A stretch of DNA of 64,000 nt from a bacterium (GCA_021818985.1 JAKASO010000007.1:1-64000); one strand, 5' to 3'. Counted from the stretch's first letter, positions 16,282-27,009 are shown. A program made the numbers and translations. Notes: a model not told the origin generated them from the sequence alone.

Positions 16282-18583
16282 TAAAGTAGGGGTTTATATC
16301 TGTTCTGGTTGCGATATAAGCAAAAGCCTTAATATAGAAAAACTTCTTAATATAGCAAAAAACGAATATAAAGTTGAGGTGTGCATATCACATGAGTTTT
16401 TGTGCGGCAAAGAAGGATCTGATCTGATAAAAAGCGATATTGCAGATAAAGGCATCAATAAAGTTGTTATTGCTGCCTGTTCCATGCGCGCAAAGCAGGA
16501 TATATTCAATTACGACATATTGAAAATCTATACCGAAAGGGTTAACCTGCGCGAACATGTTATATGGATAAGCCCTTCTAATAACGAAAATACCCAGCGC
16601 TTAGCCGAAGATTATTTAAGGATGGGCATAACAAAGGCTAAAAAAGCCGAACCTCCAGAGCCGTTAATAGAAGAAATAAACAAATCCATTTTGGTTATAG
16701 GCGGCGGAGTATCAGGTTTGAATGCTGCAACGAATGCCGCAATGGCTGGTTATAATGTGGTTTTAGTTGAAAAAGAATCGCATTTAGGCGGTTTTCCTTA
16801 CTCAAAGTATAAAAAATGGGAAACTAATCCGCCATTTGAAAAAAACGTCTTAATTTCTAAAGATCTTGATGAACTTATTCAAAAAGCGGAAAATTCGGAT
16901 AGGATCAAAATTTATAAAAGTTCCGTAATAAAAAGTATTTTTGGTCAGCCCGGAATGTTCGATGTTGCCATAAACGGAAATGAAGCCGAAGGCGGCAATG
17001 GCGAATTGACGGAAAGGGTGGGTGCGGTAATAGAAGCAACCGGCTGGAAACCGTATAATCCTGCAAATTTAAGCTATCTTGGTTACGGATCAAGTCCCGA
17101 TATTTTGACGAATGTCGAGCTTGAAGAACTTTATTCCAAGCTGTATTTGGAAAGCAAAAATGAACTTTTTACCATTAATAGACCCTCCAATCACAAACCA
17201 GTCGGTTCAGTTGCCTTTATATTATGCGCCGGTTCGAGAGACGAAAACCATCTTCCTTACTGTTCTACCGTATGCTGCATGTCATCTTTGAAAGAAGCGG
17301 CATATATTAGAAACACTAATCCGAATTCTAAGGTTTTTATAATATACAGGGATATCAGGACAACCGGCGAATATGAGAATTATTATAAAAAAATGCAGCA
17401 GGACGACGGCATTTTTATGGTTAAAGGAGAACTCTCCGATATTTCCGTAGATAAAAGCGGTTCCATTAACATCAAAGTTGATAAGACGCTTTTTGGCGGC
17501 AGTATTGATCTAAATGTCGAGATGGCCGTGCTTGCTGCCGGAATTGTGCCAAATTCTGGCGATTTTACTCCCAATGGAGAAGTTGCGCTAACAATAGGTG
17601 AGCAAGCAGTGGCAAATCCAGTGCAAAATGCGGCTTCCTGTGCCGTTCCTGCGGGAGAGGATGATTTTTCAAAGAAAAGTGGCATATTAAATCTGATTTA
17701 CAGGCAAGGGAAAGAACTGCCTGATCTTGTTTACGGTTTTCCCGATTCTAATTTTGTTTGTTTTCCCTATGAATCCAGAAGAACAGGGATTTATCCGGCA
17801 GGTTCGGTCAGACAGCCGATGGATGTGGTCTTTTCCGCCGACGATGCAAAAGGCGCCGTCCTTAAGACTATTCAATGTATTGAATTAGCGGCAAAAGGAA
17901 AGGGGGTTCACCCGCGCGCCGGCGATATGACATACCCGTTCATAGACCTGCCGAGATGTACGCAATGCAGAAGATGCACGGTGGAATGTCCGTTCGGCGC
18001 TTTAGATGAGAACGATAAAGGCACCCCAAAATTAAATCCGAAAAGATGCAGAAGATGCGGCGTATGTATGGGCGCTTGTCCTGTCAGAATAATTTCGTTT
18101 AAGAATTATTCGGTGGATATAATTGGTTCCATGATTAAAGCTATGAACATTCCGGAGGAAGGTACCGATGAAAATCTGAGAATAGTCGTTTTTGCCTGCG
18201 AGAACGATTCTTATCCGGCTCTTGATATTGCCGGCATAAAAAGGCTTAATATATCCTCCAATATAAGAGTTATTCCGGTAAGATGCTTAGGTTCGATAAA
18301 CAATGTGTGGTATGCGGATGCGCTTTCTAGGGGAATAGACGGCATACTTTTACTTGGTTGCAGATACGGCGATGACTACCAGTGTCATTTCATTAAAGGT
18401 TCCGAGCTTGCTTCCTACAGAATGGCTAATTTAAAGGAAACGCTCGACAGGCTTGTGCTTGAGTCAGAAAGAGTAAAACAGGTGCAGCTTGAAATTTCTG
18501 ATTACCAGAAACTTCCAGAAATTGTAGAGGAATTTGTTAATACTATAAAAAAAATAGGACCAAGCCCATATAAAGGATTTTAA
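16274..18583 (+). CDS. qmoB: QmoB, HdrA/MvhD-type fusion flavoprotein
   Basis: QmoB joins an HdrA-like flavoprotein to a C-terminal MvhD-like domain. FAD motif GGGVSGLNAA lies in the N-terminal third. Two ferredoxin motifs start at Cys562 and Cys592. The MvhD part has FACEND, RCLGS and GCRYGDDYQCH. The ATG at 16274 was chosen over an upstream in-frame ATG at 16196 because it has AAGGGG before it and starts the conserved VGVYICSGCDI segment. The protein is then 769 residues. It is translationally coupled to qmoA and followed after 12 nt by qmoC. Confidence 0.93.
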   Translation: MDNKVGVYICSGCDISKSLNIEKLLNIAKNEYKVEVCISHEFLCGKEGSDLIKSDIADKGINKVVIAACSMRAKQDIFNYDILKIYTERVNLREHVIWISPSNNENTQRLAEDYLRMGITKAKKAEPPEPLIEEINKSILVIGGGVSGLNAATNAAMAGYNVVLVEKESHLGGFPYSKYKKWETNPPFEKNVLISKDLDELIQKAENSDRIKIYKSSVIKSIFGQPGMFDVAINGNEAEGGNGELTERVGAVIEATGWKPYNPANLSYLGYGSSPDILTNVELEELYSKLYLESKNELFTINRPSNHKPVGSVAFILCAGSRDENHLPYCSTVCCMSSLKEAAYIRNTNPNSKVFIIYRDIRTTGEYENYYKKMQQDDGIFMVKGELSDISVDKSGSINIKVDKTLFGGSIDLNVEMAVLAAGIVPNSGDFTPNGEVALTIGEQAVANPVQNAASCAVPAGEDDFSKKSGILNLIYRQGKELPDLVYGFPDSNFVCFPYESRRTGIYPAGSVRQPMDVVFSADDAKGAVLKTIQCIELAAKGKGVHPRAGDMTYPFIDLPRCTQCRRCTVECPFGALDENDKGTPKLNPKRCRRCGVCMGACPVRIISFKNYSVDIIGSMIKAMNIPEEGTDENLRIVVFACENDSYPALDIAGIKRLNISSNIRVIPVRCLGSINNVWYADALSRGIDGILLLGCRYGDDYQCHFIKGSELASYRMANLKETLDRLVLESERVKQVQLEISDYQKLPEIVEEFVNTIKKIGPSPYKGF

Positions 18584-18595
18584 CAGGAGATAAGT

Positions 18596-19780
18596 ATGAC
18601 AAATAATGAATTAAATCCAGATGCTGGTTTTATAGAGCTTATCAAAAATATTGGGGGCGATTCTTTCGATAATTCTTTCAAAAAATGTTTTCAATGCGGA
18701 ACATGCTCCGTCGTATGTCCGCTAACACACGATGAAAAACCTTTTCCAAGAAAAGAAATGATATTGACGGGATGGGGTTTAAAAGATAAATTGGTCGGTA
18801 GTTTAGATCCATGGTTGTGTTATTATTGCGGCAAATGTTCGGAAAATTGCCCAAGAAAGGCAAATCCGGCAGAACTGATGATGTCTCTTCGCCGGTGGCT
18901 TATAACCGTCTATGACTGGACGGGGATCTCAAAATTGCTTTATAAATCTAAACTTGCCGAATTCGTCTTTTTGTTTATTATCGCCATAGTTGTCTTTTTT
19001 GAGTGGATTTTATTATTCGGCTTATTTCCAAATTCAGGCAACGGCTCATTAAATCAGATTATCCCTCCAGACAAAATAGATCTTTTTTTTGACTGGCCGA
19101 TGACCGCAATACTTTCCATTCTTCTTATATCTTTTATATTCAATATGTATTATAAAACGATACTGTCCGATAAAAATCTTAAGATTCCGATAAAGTTGTA
19201 TATTAGCGAGTTGTGGGCATTAATATTTAATTTTTTCACACAATATAAATATTCGAAATGCGAAAACGATCCTGAACCATTCCTTAAAAAGTTATTTTCT
19301 GGTAAATATAACTACTGGCTGATTCACTGGTTTTTAATGACAAGTTATGTTTCATTGTTTGTAGCGATAGTATTCTTTTTGTACTGGTTTCAGACTGATT
19401 ACACAAGCGACCTGCATGTTTTTTTATATGATTATTATGCCAGTATCGGTCTATTAGGGGGATTAATCTATTTTACCATCAGGAGAATAGTGAAGAAAGT
19501 CGAAAGAAGTAAATTTTCCCATCATACCGACTGGACATTTATAATATTGCTTTTTTTAACGGCGTTAACCGGAGTAATATTGAGAATTGTTATCGTCTAT
19601 AAAGTTCCTATTCCATGGATATTTTATTTGTATTTGATTCATATGATGATTCTTATGCCGATGCTTATCGTGGAAGTGCCTTTTTCTAAATGGTCTCATC
19701 TTGCTTACAGGCCGGTAGCGGTTTATTTATCGAATTTAAGAGATAAGGCGAATTTACAAGATCGAGACAGGGCTGAATAA
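18596..19780 (+). CDS. qmoC: QmoC, HdrC/HdrE-like membrane subunit
   Basis: QmoC combines a soluble HdrC-like ferredoxin domain (Cys31/34/37/41 and Cys75/78/81/85) with an HdrE-like cytochrome b membrane domain of about six hydrophobic segments (from residue 122 on). It is the quinol-oxidising subunit of Qmo. AGGAGA precedes the ATG. The order qmoABC after aprBA is that of sulfate reducers. The length of 394 residues is normal. Confidence 0.94.
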   Translation: MTNNELNPDAGFIELIKNIGGDSFDNSFKKCFQCGTCSVVCPLTHDEKPFPRKEMILTGWGLKDKLVGSLDPWLCYYCGKCSENCPRKANPAELMMSLRRWLITVYDWTGISKLLYKSKLAEFVFLFIIAIVVFFEWILLFGLFPNSGNGSLNQIIPPDKIDLFFDWPMTAILSILLISFIFNMYYKTILSDKNLKIPIKLYISELWALIFNFFTQYKYSKCENDPEPFLKKLFSGKYNYWLIHWFLMTSYVSLFVAIVFFLYWFQTDYTSDLHVFLYDYYASIGLLGGLIYFTIRRIVKKVERSKFSHHTDWTFIILLFLTALTGVILRIVIVYKVPIPWIFYLYLIHMMILMPMLIVEVPFSKWSHLAYRPVAVYLSNLRDKANLQDRDRAE

Positions 19781-19809
19781 AAACAATTTTATTATTCAAA
19801 ATTTGCCCA

Positions 19810-19837
19810 TTTCTTTTACAGATTTTCTTTTACAGAT
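19810..19837. repeat. 14-nt tandem duplication between qmoC and hppA
   Basis: TTTCTTTTACAGAT is repeated exactly and head to tail at 19810-19823 and 19824-19837 in the 184-nt qmoC-hppA spacer. Confidence 0.8.
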
Positions 19838-19964
19838 CGGCGGTATTTTCGTATTTAAAAATAAAAAAAGGAAGAGGATTATAATCCTATTATTTATGAA
19901 TATGACATGTTGATTCTTGATTAATATTTCTAATCAATTACAAGGGAGAGGAGGAGGTATTATT

Positions 19965-22034
19965 ATGAGTATTTTCGGCTATGCAATAACGTTTGGGGTC
20001 ATTGCTGGTATTGTGGCAGTTATTTATAGCGTGACGGTAACTATGTGGGTGCTAAAACATGATGAAGGAAGCCCTAAAATGAAAGAAATAGCCTCTGCCA
20101 TACAGGAAGGGGCAACAGCTTTTCTTAACAGGCAGTATAAAACAGTCGCTGTTGTTGGAATAGCTATTTTTGTTCTGATATTCATTGGAGGAGAGTGGAT
20201 ACCCCAGTTTGGTATTTTGACCGCATCTGGATTTTTGTTTGGAGCGATTCTTTCGGCTACTGCCGGTTATCTTGGTATGTTCAATGCCGTGAGGGCAAAT
20301 GTAAGAACAGCCGAAATTGGAAAAAAAGGGGTTAATACTGCATTGCAATTTGCTTTTAAAGGCGGCTCAGTAACGGGATTAATGGTTCTTGGGCTCGGCG
20401 TTCTCGGGATTTCGCTGTTTTTTCTTGTAGCCTACCATGTTACGGGAACGCTTAAAGGGACCATAGATTCTTTAATTGGCTTTGCGTTTGGATGTAGTCT
20501 TATAAGCGTATTTGCAAGGCTTGGGGGCGGCATTTACACTAAGGCGGCGGATGTTGGGGCAGACCTTGTCGGAAAGATCGAAGCCGGCATACCGGAGGAT
20601 GATCCAAGGAACCCTGCCGTCATAGCAGATCAGGTAGGTGATAATGTTGGCGATTGTGCCGGAATGGCGGCGGATGTTTTTGAAACGTTTGCCGTTACCA
20701 TAATAGCCTCGATGCTTTTGGCATATTCCATATTTAAGAACGATCCGCATGATCTCATGAAAGCGATCATGTATCCGCTACTTCTGGGGGCAATAGCAGT
20801 TTTTTCTTCGATAATCGGCGTCTTTTTTGTAAGCGCCCCCACTAAGGAAAAAATTATGAGGGGTCTTTACAACGGCATTATTACCACCGGAATTATTTCG
20901 GCGGTTATATACTATTTTTTCACGATGTCGTTTATGAAAGGCGTCGGCAATTATTCGTCTCTCGATTATTATTATGCTTCCCTTGTGGGACTGTTCTTAA
21001 CCGGTTTTATAATCGTAATAACGGATTATTTCACCTCCACAAGCTTTTCACCGGTAAAATCCATTGCCAAAGCCTCAACGACGGGACATGCTACCAATAT
21101 AATATCGGGTCTTGCGGTAAGTCAGATGTCAACTGCTCTTCCGGTTATCGCAATATCTGCGGCAATATTTTTGGCTTATTATTTTGCAGGGTTTTACGGT
21201 ATTGCCATAGCTGTTTCGAGCATGCTTTCAATGGCGGGTATGATAATTTCGGTAGATTCATTTGGTCCGATTACCGATAATGCGGGCGGGATTGCAGAAA
21301 TGGGTGGTCTTCCCGAGAACGTGAGGGAAACGACGGACGCATTAGATGCGGTAGGAAATACGACAAAGGCTGTAACGAAAGGTTATGCAATAGGTTCGGC
21401 TGCTCTTGCCGCAATAGTGCTTTTTGGAGAATATGATAAGTTAATTCAGGCAGGACCGGTGCATTATATATTTTCGATAAGCCAGCCTAATGTTCTTATC
21501 GGACTATTCTTAGGAGCGATGCTTCCTTTTCTATTCGCATCCCTTGCTATGAAAGCGGTCGGAAGAGCTGCTGGAAAAATAGTAGATGAAGTAAGAAGGC
21601 AGTTTAAAGAAATACCTGGTATTATGGAAGGGACAGCAAAGCCAGAATACGGGAAAAGTGTTGATATTGTTACTAAAGCCGCTATTAAAGAAATGATCCT
21701 TCCTGGGTTTATACCGGTTGCGGGTCCAATAATTTTTGGGCTTATAATGGGCCCTCAGGTTTTGGGCGGGTTATTGCTTGGAACGATAATTTCCGGTCTA
21801 TTTGTTGCTATTTCCATGACAAGCGGTGGTGCTGCATGGGACAATGCTAAAAAATTAATAGAAAGGGGTTTGTATGGAGGCAAAGGCAGTCCTGCGCATC
21901 AAGCCGCCGTTACAGGCGATACGGTAGGAGATCCTTATAAAGACACTGCAGGACCTGCCATAAACCCTATGATAAAAGTGGTAAATATTTTTACCATTCT
22001 GATAATTCCGATAGTTTTGTTGTTGTGGCATTAA
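19965..22034 (+). CDS. hppA: Membrane H+-translocating pyrophosphatase, K+-independent type
   Basis: This integral membrane enzyme hydrolyses pyrophosphate and pumps protons. The pyrophosphate-binding segment [20 protein letters not shown] and the acidic [17 protein letters not shown] motif are intact. The diagnostic segment reads [16 protein letters not shown]. Lys and Thr at these two positions mark K+-independent proton pumps, whereas K+-dependent forms have GNTTAAIGKG. The ATG at 19965 follows a perfect AGGAGG; an upstream TTG is not needed. The protein has 689 residues. Placed after sat-apr-qmo, it can conserve the energy of the pyrophosphate made by Sat. Confidence 0.95.
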   Translation: MSIFGYAITFGVIAGIVAVIYSVTVTMWVLKHDEGSPKMKEIASAIQEGATAFLNRQYKTVAVVGIAIFVLIFIGGEWIPQFGILTASGFLFGAILSATAGYLGMFNAVRANVRTAEIGKKGVNTALQFAFKGGSVTGLMVLGLGVLGISLFFLVAYHVTGTLKGTIDSLIGFAFGCSLISVFARLGGGIYTKAADVGADLVGKIEAGIPEDDPRNPAVIADQVGDNVGDCAGMAADVFETFAVTIIASMLLAYSIFKNDPHDLMKAIMYPLLLGAIAVFSSIIGVFFVSAPTKEKIMRGLYNGIITTGIISAVIYYFFTMSFMKGVGNYSSLDYYYASLVGLFLTGFIIVITDYFTSTSFSPVKSIAKASTTGHATNIISGLAVSQMSTALPVIAISAAIFLAYYFAGFYGIAIAVSSMLSMAGMIISVDSFGPITDNAGGIAEMGGLPENVRETTDALDAVGNTTKAVTKGYAIGSAALAAIVLFGEYDKLIQAGPVHYIFSISQPNVLIGLFLGAMLPFLFASLAMKAVGRAAGKIVDEVRRQFKEIPGIMEGTAKPEYGKSVDIVTKAAIKEMILPGFIPVAGPIIFGLIMGPQVLGGLLLGTIISGLFVAISMTSGGAAWDNAKKLIERGLYGGKGSPAHQAAVTGDTVGDPYKDTAGPAINPMIKVVNIFTILIIPIVLLLWH

Positions 22035-22278
22035 AAATATATATAATATATAATAATACTTTTAGGTAATAAAACGGGAAACCTTTCCTTATATTTAGAA
22101 GGAGAGATGAAAGCGACTACTATATGTATATAAAATAATAATTATGGATGAGGAACTGACCAAATTTACGCCTGCTTAAGTATGCTCCTGTGGATAACCG
22201 CAATAGCTTTTGCTGAGGTGTAGTTCACGTTGGGAAAGGTGGAAAGAGGGTTTTACGGCAAAGACAAAGCTCGGTAAA

Positions 22279-23487
22279 TTATTTGAGGGCACCCCCCCAC
22301 TGAGTGCTTAGAAAATGTTTGACGCCCTTAGCCGCCTGCCTGATGCGCATTTCATTTTCAACAAGCGCAAACCTGATATATTGATCGCCATATTCGCCAA
22401 AGCCGATTCCTGGCGAAACGGCAACCCTTGCCTTAGTCAATAACTCCTTGGAAAAATCAAGGGAGCCTATTCCTACGCTTAAAAACTGCTCCGGTATCTT
22501 TGCCCATACGAACATGGTAGCCTTCGGCTTTTCAATGTGCCATCCGGCATTGTTAAAACTTTCAATCAAAACATCTCTTCTTTTTTGATAGTGGTTTACC
22601 ATTTGAGCAATGACATCGTATTTATACTCCTCGTTCAAAGCAATTATAGATGCTATCTGGATAGGTTGGAACATTCCATAATCAAGATAGCTCTTTATGC
22701 GGGATAAGGCATTAATTAATATTTTATTTCCGAGCGCAAAACCTACCCGGAAACCTGCCATGCTGTAGCTTTTAGACATGGAAAAGAATTCCACCCCGAT
22801 ATCTTTTGCTCCTTTTACCTGAAGCAGGCTCGGCGCTTTATATCCATCGAAGGTAAGATCGGCATAAGCATTATCGTGAACGATATATATATTGTTTTCT
22901 ATAGCAAAATCAACAAGCGTTTCAAAAAAATTAAGGTTAACCGTCGTGGTGGTCGGATTATGCGGAAAACTAAGGATTATCATCTTTGGTTTAGGCCATG
23001 TCTGTTTTAAAGCTGCCATTAAATTTTCAAAAAAATCCTCGCCCGCTATCAGCGGTATGCTTCTTACATCGCCTCCGGCAATTATAACGGAATATGCATG
23101 TATGGGATATGTAGGATTAGGAACGAATACGACGTCGCCTTTGTTGATAGTGGCTAATACAAAATGGTTTAATCCTTCCTTGATGCCCATAGTAACGATC
23201 GCTTCGCTATCCGGATCCAGATCGACATCGTAATGCCTTTTATACATGTCGCATACGGCAAGCCTTAGCTTATATATTCCACGCGATGCCGAGTATCGGT
23301 GGTTTTTGGGATTTCTGGAAGCCTCGATCAGTTTATCTATAATATAAGAGGGTGTGGGAAAATCGGGGTTTCCCATACCGAGGTCTATTATGTCTTCCCC
23401 TGTCTTTCTTGCTTCGGCTTTGATTTTGTTGACCTCCGCAAAAACATAAGGCGGAAGCCTCTTTATGGTTTCAAATTCCTCTGTCAT
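22279..23487 (-). CDS. Class I/II aminotransferase, AlaC-like
   Basis: This PLP-dependent fold type I aminotransferase has 402 residues. The PLP lysine lies in [14 protein letters not shown] (Lys239), with upstream [10 protein letters not shown] and HDNAYADL motifs and a late RFAL arginine segment for the substrate carboxylate. The overall sequence is closest in style to AlaC-type alanine/glutamate transaminases, also annotated as LL-DAP-aminotransferase-like. Its start overlaps the end of lipA by 17 nt, so the two form one minus-strand unit. Substrate is not determined by the sequence. A run of seven G residues precedes the stop. Confidence 0.85.
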   Translation of the reverse strand: MTEEFETIKRLPPYVFAEVNKIKAEARKTGEDIIDLGMGNPDFPTPSYIIDKLIEASRNPKNHRYSASRGIYKLRLAVCDMYKRHYDVDLDPDSEAIVTMGIKEGLNHFVLATINKGDVVFVPNPTYPIHAYSVIIAGGDVRSIPLIAGEDFFENLMAALKQTWPKPKMIILSFPHNPTTTTVNLNFFETLVDFAIENNIYIVHDNAYADLTFDGYKAPSLLQVKGAKDIGVEFFSMSKSYSMAGFRVGFALGNKILINALSRIKSYLDYGMFQPIQIASIIALNEEYKYDVIAQMVNHYQKRRDVLIESFNNAGWHIEKPKATMFVWAKIPEQFLSVGIGSLDFSKELLTKARVAVSPGIGFGEYGDQYIRFALVENEMRIRQAAKGVKHFLSTQWGGALK

Positions 23488-24352
23488 GATTTACCTTATT
23501 ATAAAATTTTTCAGCTCCAAAAGAACTTCTGACAAGCGGCGCCGATACTATATGTTTTATCCCGATTCTTCCGGCATATTTCCTGTATTCTAAAAAAGTG
23601 TCCAAAGGAAGATATTCCTTTACTTCGGTATTAGAAACGGAAGGCCTCAAATATTGTCCGATAGTAATAAAATCAATGCTGGAATTTGCCAGATCGTCTA
23701 TGGCTTGAAAAACTTCTTTTTTTCTTTCCCCGAACCCAACCATTATGCCGGACTTGGTCATAATCGCCGGCTTGATTTCTTTTACCTCCTTTAAAATATT
23801 TAACGACATCTTGTATGAACTACCCGGCCTTATCACGCTATAAAGCCTTTCGACTGTTTCAAGATTATGCCCGAATATGTCTATTCCCGAATCTAAAACC
23901 TTTGTTATGGAATCTTTATTGCCTTTAAAATCCGAGGTTAAAACCTCTATTGTCCTGCAATTTGTTGCCTGCCTTATGCTTCTAACGGTTTGCGCAACTA
24001 AAGCGGCGCCGCCGTCATCAAGATCGTCTCTTGTCACCATGGTTATAACCGTATGATTAAGTTTCAACGACTTGACTGCATAAGCTATTTTTTCAGGTTC
24101 TAACTGGTCTACCGGCGGTTTTTCTTCAAAACCTATATTGCAAAAGGGGCACTGTCTTGTGCATTTATCCCCAAGAAGAAGAAAGGTTGCAGTTTTATTG
24201 GAAAAGCACAGGTTCAGGTTGGGGCATCTCGAGGAAGAACATACGGTATGCAGCCCTTTTTCTTTAATTATTCTAAAGGTTTCAAAAACATCTTTCTTGG
24301 TTTTTATTCTTAAAATCCCGTTTTTAATATGTTCCGGAAATCTCTGATCCAC
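23471..24352 (-). CDS. lipA: Lipoyl synthase
   Basis: LipA inserts two sulfurs into octanoyl groups bound to lipoyl domains. The auxiliary cluster motif C-x4-C-x5-C (Cys38, Cys43, Cys49) and the radical SAM motif C-x3-C-x2-C (Cys64, Cys68, Cys71) are both present. The C-terminal RSS motif ([10 protein letters not shown]) supplies the serine ligand. The length of 293 residues is normal. No lipB or lplA is seen in this window. Confidence 0.96.
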   Translation of the reverse strand: MDQRFPEHIKNGILRIKTKKDVFETFRIIKEKGLHTVCSSSRCPNLNLCFSNKTATFLLLGDKCTRQCPFCNIGFEEKPPVDQLEPEKIAYAVKSLKLNHTVITMVTRDDLDDGGAALVAQTVRSIRQATNCRTIEVLTSDFKGNKDSITKVLDSGIDIFGHNLETVERLYSVIRPGSSYKMSLNILKEVKEIKPAIMTKSGIMVGFGERKKEVFQAIDDLANSSIDFITIGQYLRPSVSNTEVKEYLPLDTFLEYRKYAGRIGIKHIVSAPLVRSSFGAEKFYNKVNHDRGI

Positions 24353-24384
24353 AAAAATATTTTATTTTTATTATAATAATTTTA

Positions 24385-24439
24385 TTGTAATAATTGTAAT
24401 AAAAAGCTACATTTTAATTTGTTATAATATTTATAATAT
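24385..24439. repeat. Two 9-nt tandem duplications in the lipA-tadA region
   Basis: TTGTAATAA is repeated at 24385-24393 and 24394-24402, and TTATAATAT at 24422-24430 and 24431-24439. All are exact, in the AT-rich divergent spacer between lipA and tadA. Confidence 0.6.
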
Positions 24440-24538
24440 TATGATGAAGGGATAATATAATACAAAAAACATTAATTAATAATTTATATCATAATATTTG
24501 CACCAATATCAACATTTTTTATTTTGCCGAAAGTTTGT

Positions 24539-24997
24539 ATGCTGATATCCGATCAATATTTTATGGAGCTGGCGCTTAGAAAAGCCAAAAAAGCTAAAGA
24601 AAAGGGCGAAGTCCCGGTTGGAGCGGTAATAGTAAAAAACGGCATAGTCGTTTCGGCTTCTAACAACAGCGTGGAAAAAGACCTTTCGAGCCTTATGCAC
24701 GCTGAAATAAAAGCAATTTACAGAGCTCAGAAAGAACTGGAAAATTGGAGGCTGACAGGTTGCGTTTTATATGTTACCCTTGAGCCGTGTCTTATGTGCT
24801 GTGGAGCAATCCTTTTATCGCGCATAAAAAAACTTGTTTATGCAGCAGCAGACCCTAAAGGCGGAGCCGCGGCATCGTTATACAGAACGCTGGAAGATGC
24901 GAGATTAAACCACAGGGTGGAAGTAGTTTCTGGCGTAATGGAAACCGAAGCCGCCGCTTTGCTCGCCGATTTTTTTAAAGAAAAGAGATTAAACTGA
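24539..24997 (+). CDS. tadA: tRNA-specific adenosine deaminase
   Basis: TadA converts the wobble adenosine of tRNA-Arg(ACG) to inosine. The zinc motifs HAE (residues 54-56, Glu56 being the proton shuttle) and PCLMC (Cys84, Cys87) are present, with the typical PVGAVIV strand before them. The ATG at 24539 gives 152 residues. A TTG 15 nt upstream is less likely. The ribosome binding site is weak. Guanine or cytosine deaminase relatives share the motifs, but the RLTGCVLYVTLEPC segment is TadA-like. Confidence 0.92.
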   Translation: MLISDQYFMELALRKAKKAKEKGEVPVGAVIVKNGIVVSASNNSVEKDLSSLMHAEIKAIYRAQKELENWRLTGCVLYVTLEPCLMCCGAILLSRIKKLVYAAADPKGGAAASLYRTLEDARLNHRVEVVSGVMETEAAALLADFFKEKRLN

Positions 24998-25040
24998 ATA
25001 GCCTTAAATAGCTTTTTTTAAGCCTGTTAAAAGCTTCAGC

Positions 25041-25058
25041 AAGGACGCTAAGGACGCT
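25041..25058. repeat. 9-nt tandem duplication downstream of tadA
   Basis: AAGGACGCT is repeated exactly at 25041-25049 and 25050-25058, in the region between the convergent tadA and small membrane protein genes. Confidence 0.5.
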
Positions 25059-25155
25059 TATTTCATCGGTTTTCCTGTTACTTTAAAATCCTCGCTGAAT
25101 TTGCCTGCCGAAACATCCTTCGCTAATTGGCTATTTTGTAAATTTATTTTGTAAA

Positions 25156-25389
25156 TTAGTGAATCTTCGAAAATCCGATAATGACGAGTATCACCATGAT
25201 CAATATATATATCCTTAAAAACCAGAACGCCCATTTGACCCAACCCTTAATTTCCGCTTTATTTAATGGGATCTTATTATAGTCTAAAAGCCCTTCGTCT
25301 TTTATAAAATCGTCGAAGCTTTCTTCGAGATTAGCTTTTTTTATAATCTTTTCCTCATGCTTGTTATTTTCGATTTTTTTAAATTTCAT
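25156..25389 (-). CDS. Small single-span membrane protein, unknown function
   Basis: This 77-residue protein is not recognised. Residues 1-50 are charged and hydrophilic, and residues 52-72 (WAFWFLRIYILIMVILVII) form one strong membrane segment near the C-terminus. AAGGA lies upstream of the ATG with a usable spacing. It follows the Nramp-like gene on the same strand after about 100 nt, so they may be co-transcribed. An overlapping 61-residue frame (25058-25243) lacks these features. Confidence 0.5.
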   Translation of the reverse strand: MKFKKIENNKHEEKIIKKANLEESFDDFIKDEGLLDYNKIPLNKAEIKGWVKWAFWFLRIYILIMVILVIIGFSKIH

Positions 25390-25490
25390 AATTAATATCC
25401 TTAAACCTCATGGTTCAAGCCCCATCCGTCAGAGCGGAGCGATTAACAGTTAATTTATTTTACCAAATGTAAAACGTCTGCTTATTTTGC

Positions 25491-26846
25491 TTATTTGCCA
25501 AAAATATGCGGGAATACTATACTCAAGCCATATAGACCGTTCATTATAATTAAAAATCCCACTATAATAAAAGCCGATATATTTTGCCATAGTTTGTTTA
25601 CATGTTCACCCATAATTTCTTTATCGTTCAACAAAAGGAGCAGGAACAACATAGCGGCGGGCATGAAAATGGAAGCGATGACCTGAACCGTTAAATTAAG
25701 AAAACTCAGCGGAATATTAGGAATCAATACTACCACCGCTGCTACAAGGATGCTAATAAGCCCGGGAAGATAGAAATGCCATCCCTTTAAAGGAGGCAGA
25801 TTGATGCTTTTAGGCCAGCCGAAAGCTTCCCCCGCCGCCCATGAAGTGCTTGCGGAAATTGCTATTGCAGCTATAAGTCCCGCTTCAATAAGTCCTAAGG
25901 CAAAAAGTCTCATTGGAATTACTCCCATTTTATCTGAAATAGTAGAAAGTATTTGTATTATACCTAGATTAGAATTTCCGTCCGTCCCGTATACTACGGA
26001 GCCTGTTATTAAAATTATTGCTATAGCAACCACTATCATTACAAATGACCCTATAAATGTATCTATCTGTCCGTCTTTTATGTCCTTTACCGTCAGGCCT
26101 TTATCCACAATCGAAGACTGCTGAAAAAACAACATCCACGGGGCGATCGTAGTGCCAATATTAGCCAAAACGACATAAATAAATAATGGGCGTATGCCTC
26201 CGTTAATATGCCACGACCCGAAACTGTTTGCGACCGCACCCCAATCGAGATGCGGAACGGAAAATACCAAAGGCACGAAGATTAAATTAAAAATTGCGAT
26301 GCTCAGACTTATCCATTCCCAAGTATAATAACGTAAAAAAAGCTGTATAGATAAGATAACAATCGTTGCAACAGCAGCTGAAATGAAAGGAGATACTCCA
26401 AAAAGCTCCATTCCTAAAGTAATTCCTATAAATTCGGTGATTAACGTCAAAACATTAGCTATTATAAGATCCAATAACGAAAACATACCCCAGAACTTTC
26501 CGTATCTCTTCCATATCATTTCGGCATGTCCCCTGTGGGTAACAGCTCCGAGCCTGACGGTCATTTCCTGCACTATATAGGCGACGGGAAGCATTAAGAC
26601 CATAAATGGTATAAAAAATCCTAAACCGAAAATGGCGCCGGTTTGCGCATAAGTAATAACACCGCCGGCATCATTATCGGCTATCATAACGAGAATACCC
26701 GGTCCTATTAAAGCTATTAAAAGGCAGAGCCTTGAAAAGTAACCATATTTCTGCCTCATAACATGGATTTTAAGACGGTCGAGAGCCCTTAATTTTATGT
26801 CTATCGGAAGCTCGTCCAGCTTATCTTTAAGTTCCTTTTGTACCAT
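25491..26846 (-). CDS. Nramp-family divalent metal transporter with altered metal site
   Basis: This 451-residue protein has about eleven membrane segments and the Nramp fold pattern. The TM1 metal motif, normally DPGN, reads DNDAGG in MIADNDAGGVITY. The TM6 motif, normally AxxMPH, appears as TTIAPW in IGTTIAPWMLFF, so the methionine that favours manganese or iron is missing. Nramp-related proteins with such changes include magnesium transporters, so the substrate is open. The start has a perfect TAAGGAGG site. A long upstream leader with hairpins suggests regulation. Confidence 0.82.
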   Translation of the reverse strand: MVQKELKDKLDELPIDIKLRALDRLKIHVMRQKYGYFSRLCLLIALIGPGILVMIADNDAGGVITYAQTGAIFGLGFFIPFMVLMLPVAYIVQEMTVRLGAVTHRGHAEMIWKRYGKFWGMFSLLDLIIANVLTLITEFIGITLGMELFGVSPFISAAVATIVILSIQLFLRYYTWEWISLSIAIFNLIFVPLVFSVPHLDWGAVANSFGSWHINGGIRPLFIYVVLANIGTTIAPWMLFFQQSSIVDKGLTVKDIKDGQIDTFIGSFVMIVVAIAIILITGSVVYGTDGNSNLGIIQILSTISDKMGVIPMRLFALGLIEAGLIAAIAISASTSWAAGEAFGWPKSINLPPLKGWHFYLPGLISILVAAVVVLIPNIPLSFLNLTVQVIASIFMPAAMLFLLLLLNDKEIMGEHVNKLWQNISAFIIVGFLIIMNGLYGLSIVFPHIFGK

Positions 26847-27009
26847 TATCCCTCCTTAAATCCGGCATAAGCCGGTGAAATACGGACGTAAAAAAAATAG
26901 AAAATTAGCGGCAGCAAAAATTATTAAAATAAAAATAAAAGTTATTTGTAAAATAAAAATTATTTGAGGCGGTCTATAGGAAAAACAGGCTTTTATCTTC
27001 ATTATTAAT

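Noticed and set aside
22291-22297. Run of seven C (G on the coding strand) near the end of the aminotransferase gene as a phase-variable switch
   Set aside because: It is only a few codons before the stop, so a slip would change just the tail. A sequencing effect cannot be excluded either.
25058-25243. 61-codon minus-strand frame downstream of the Nramp gene
   Set aside because: It overlaps the better supported 77-residue membrane protein in another frame and has no ribosome binding site.
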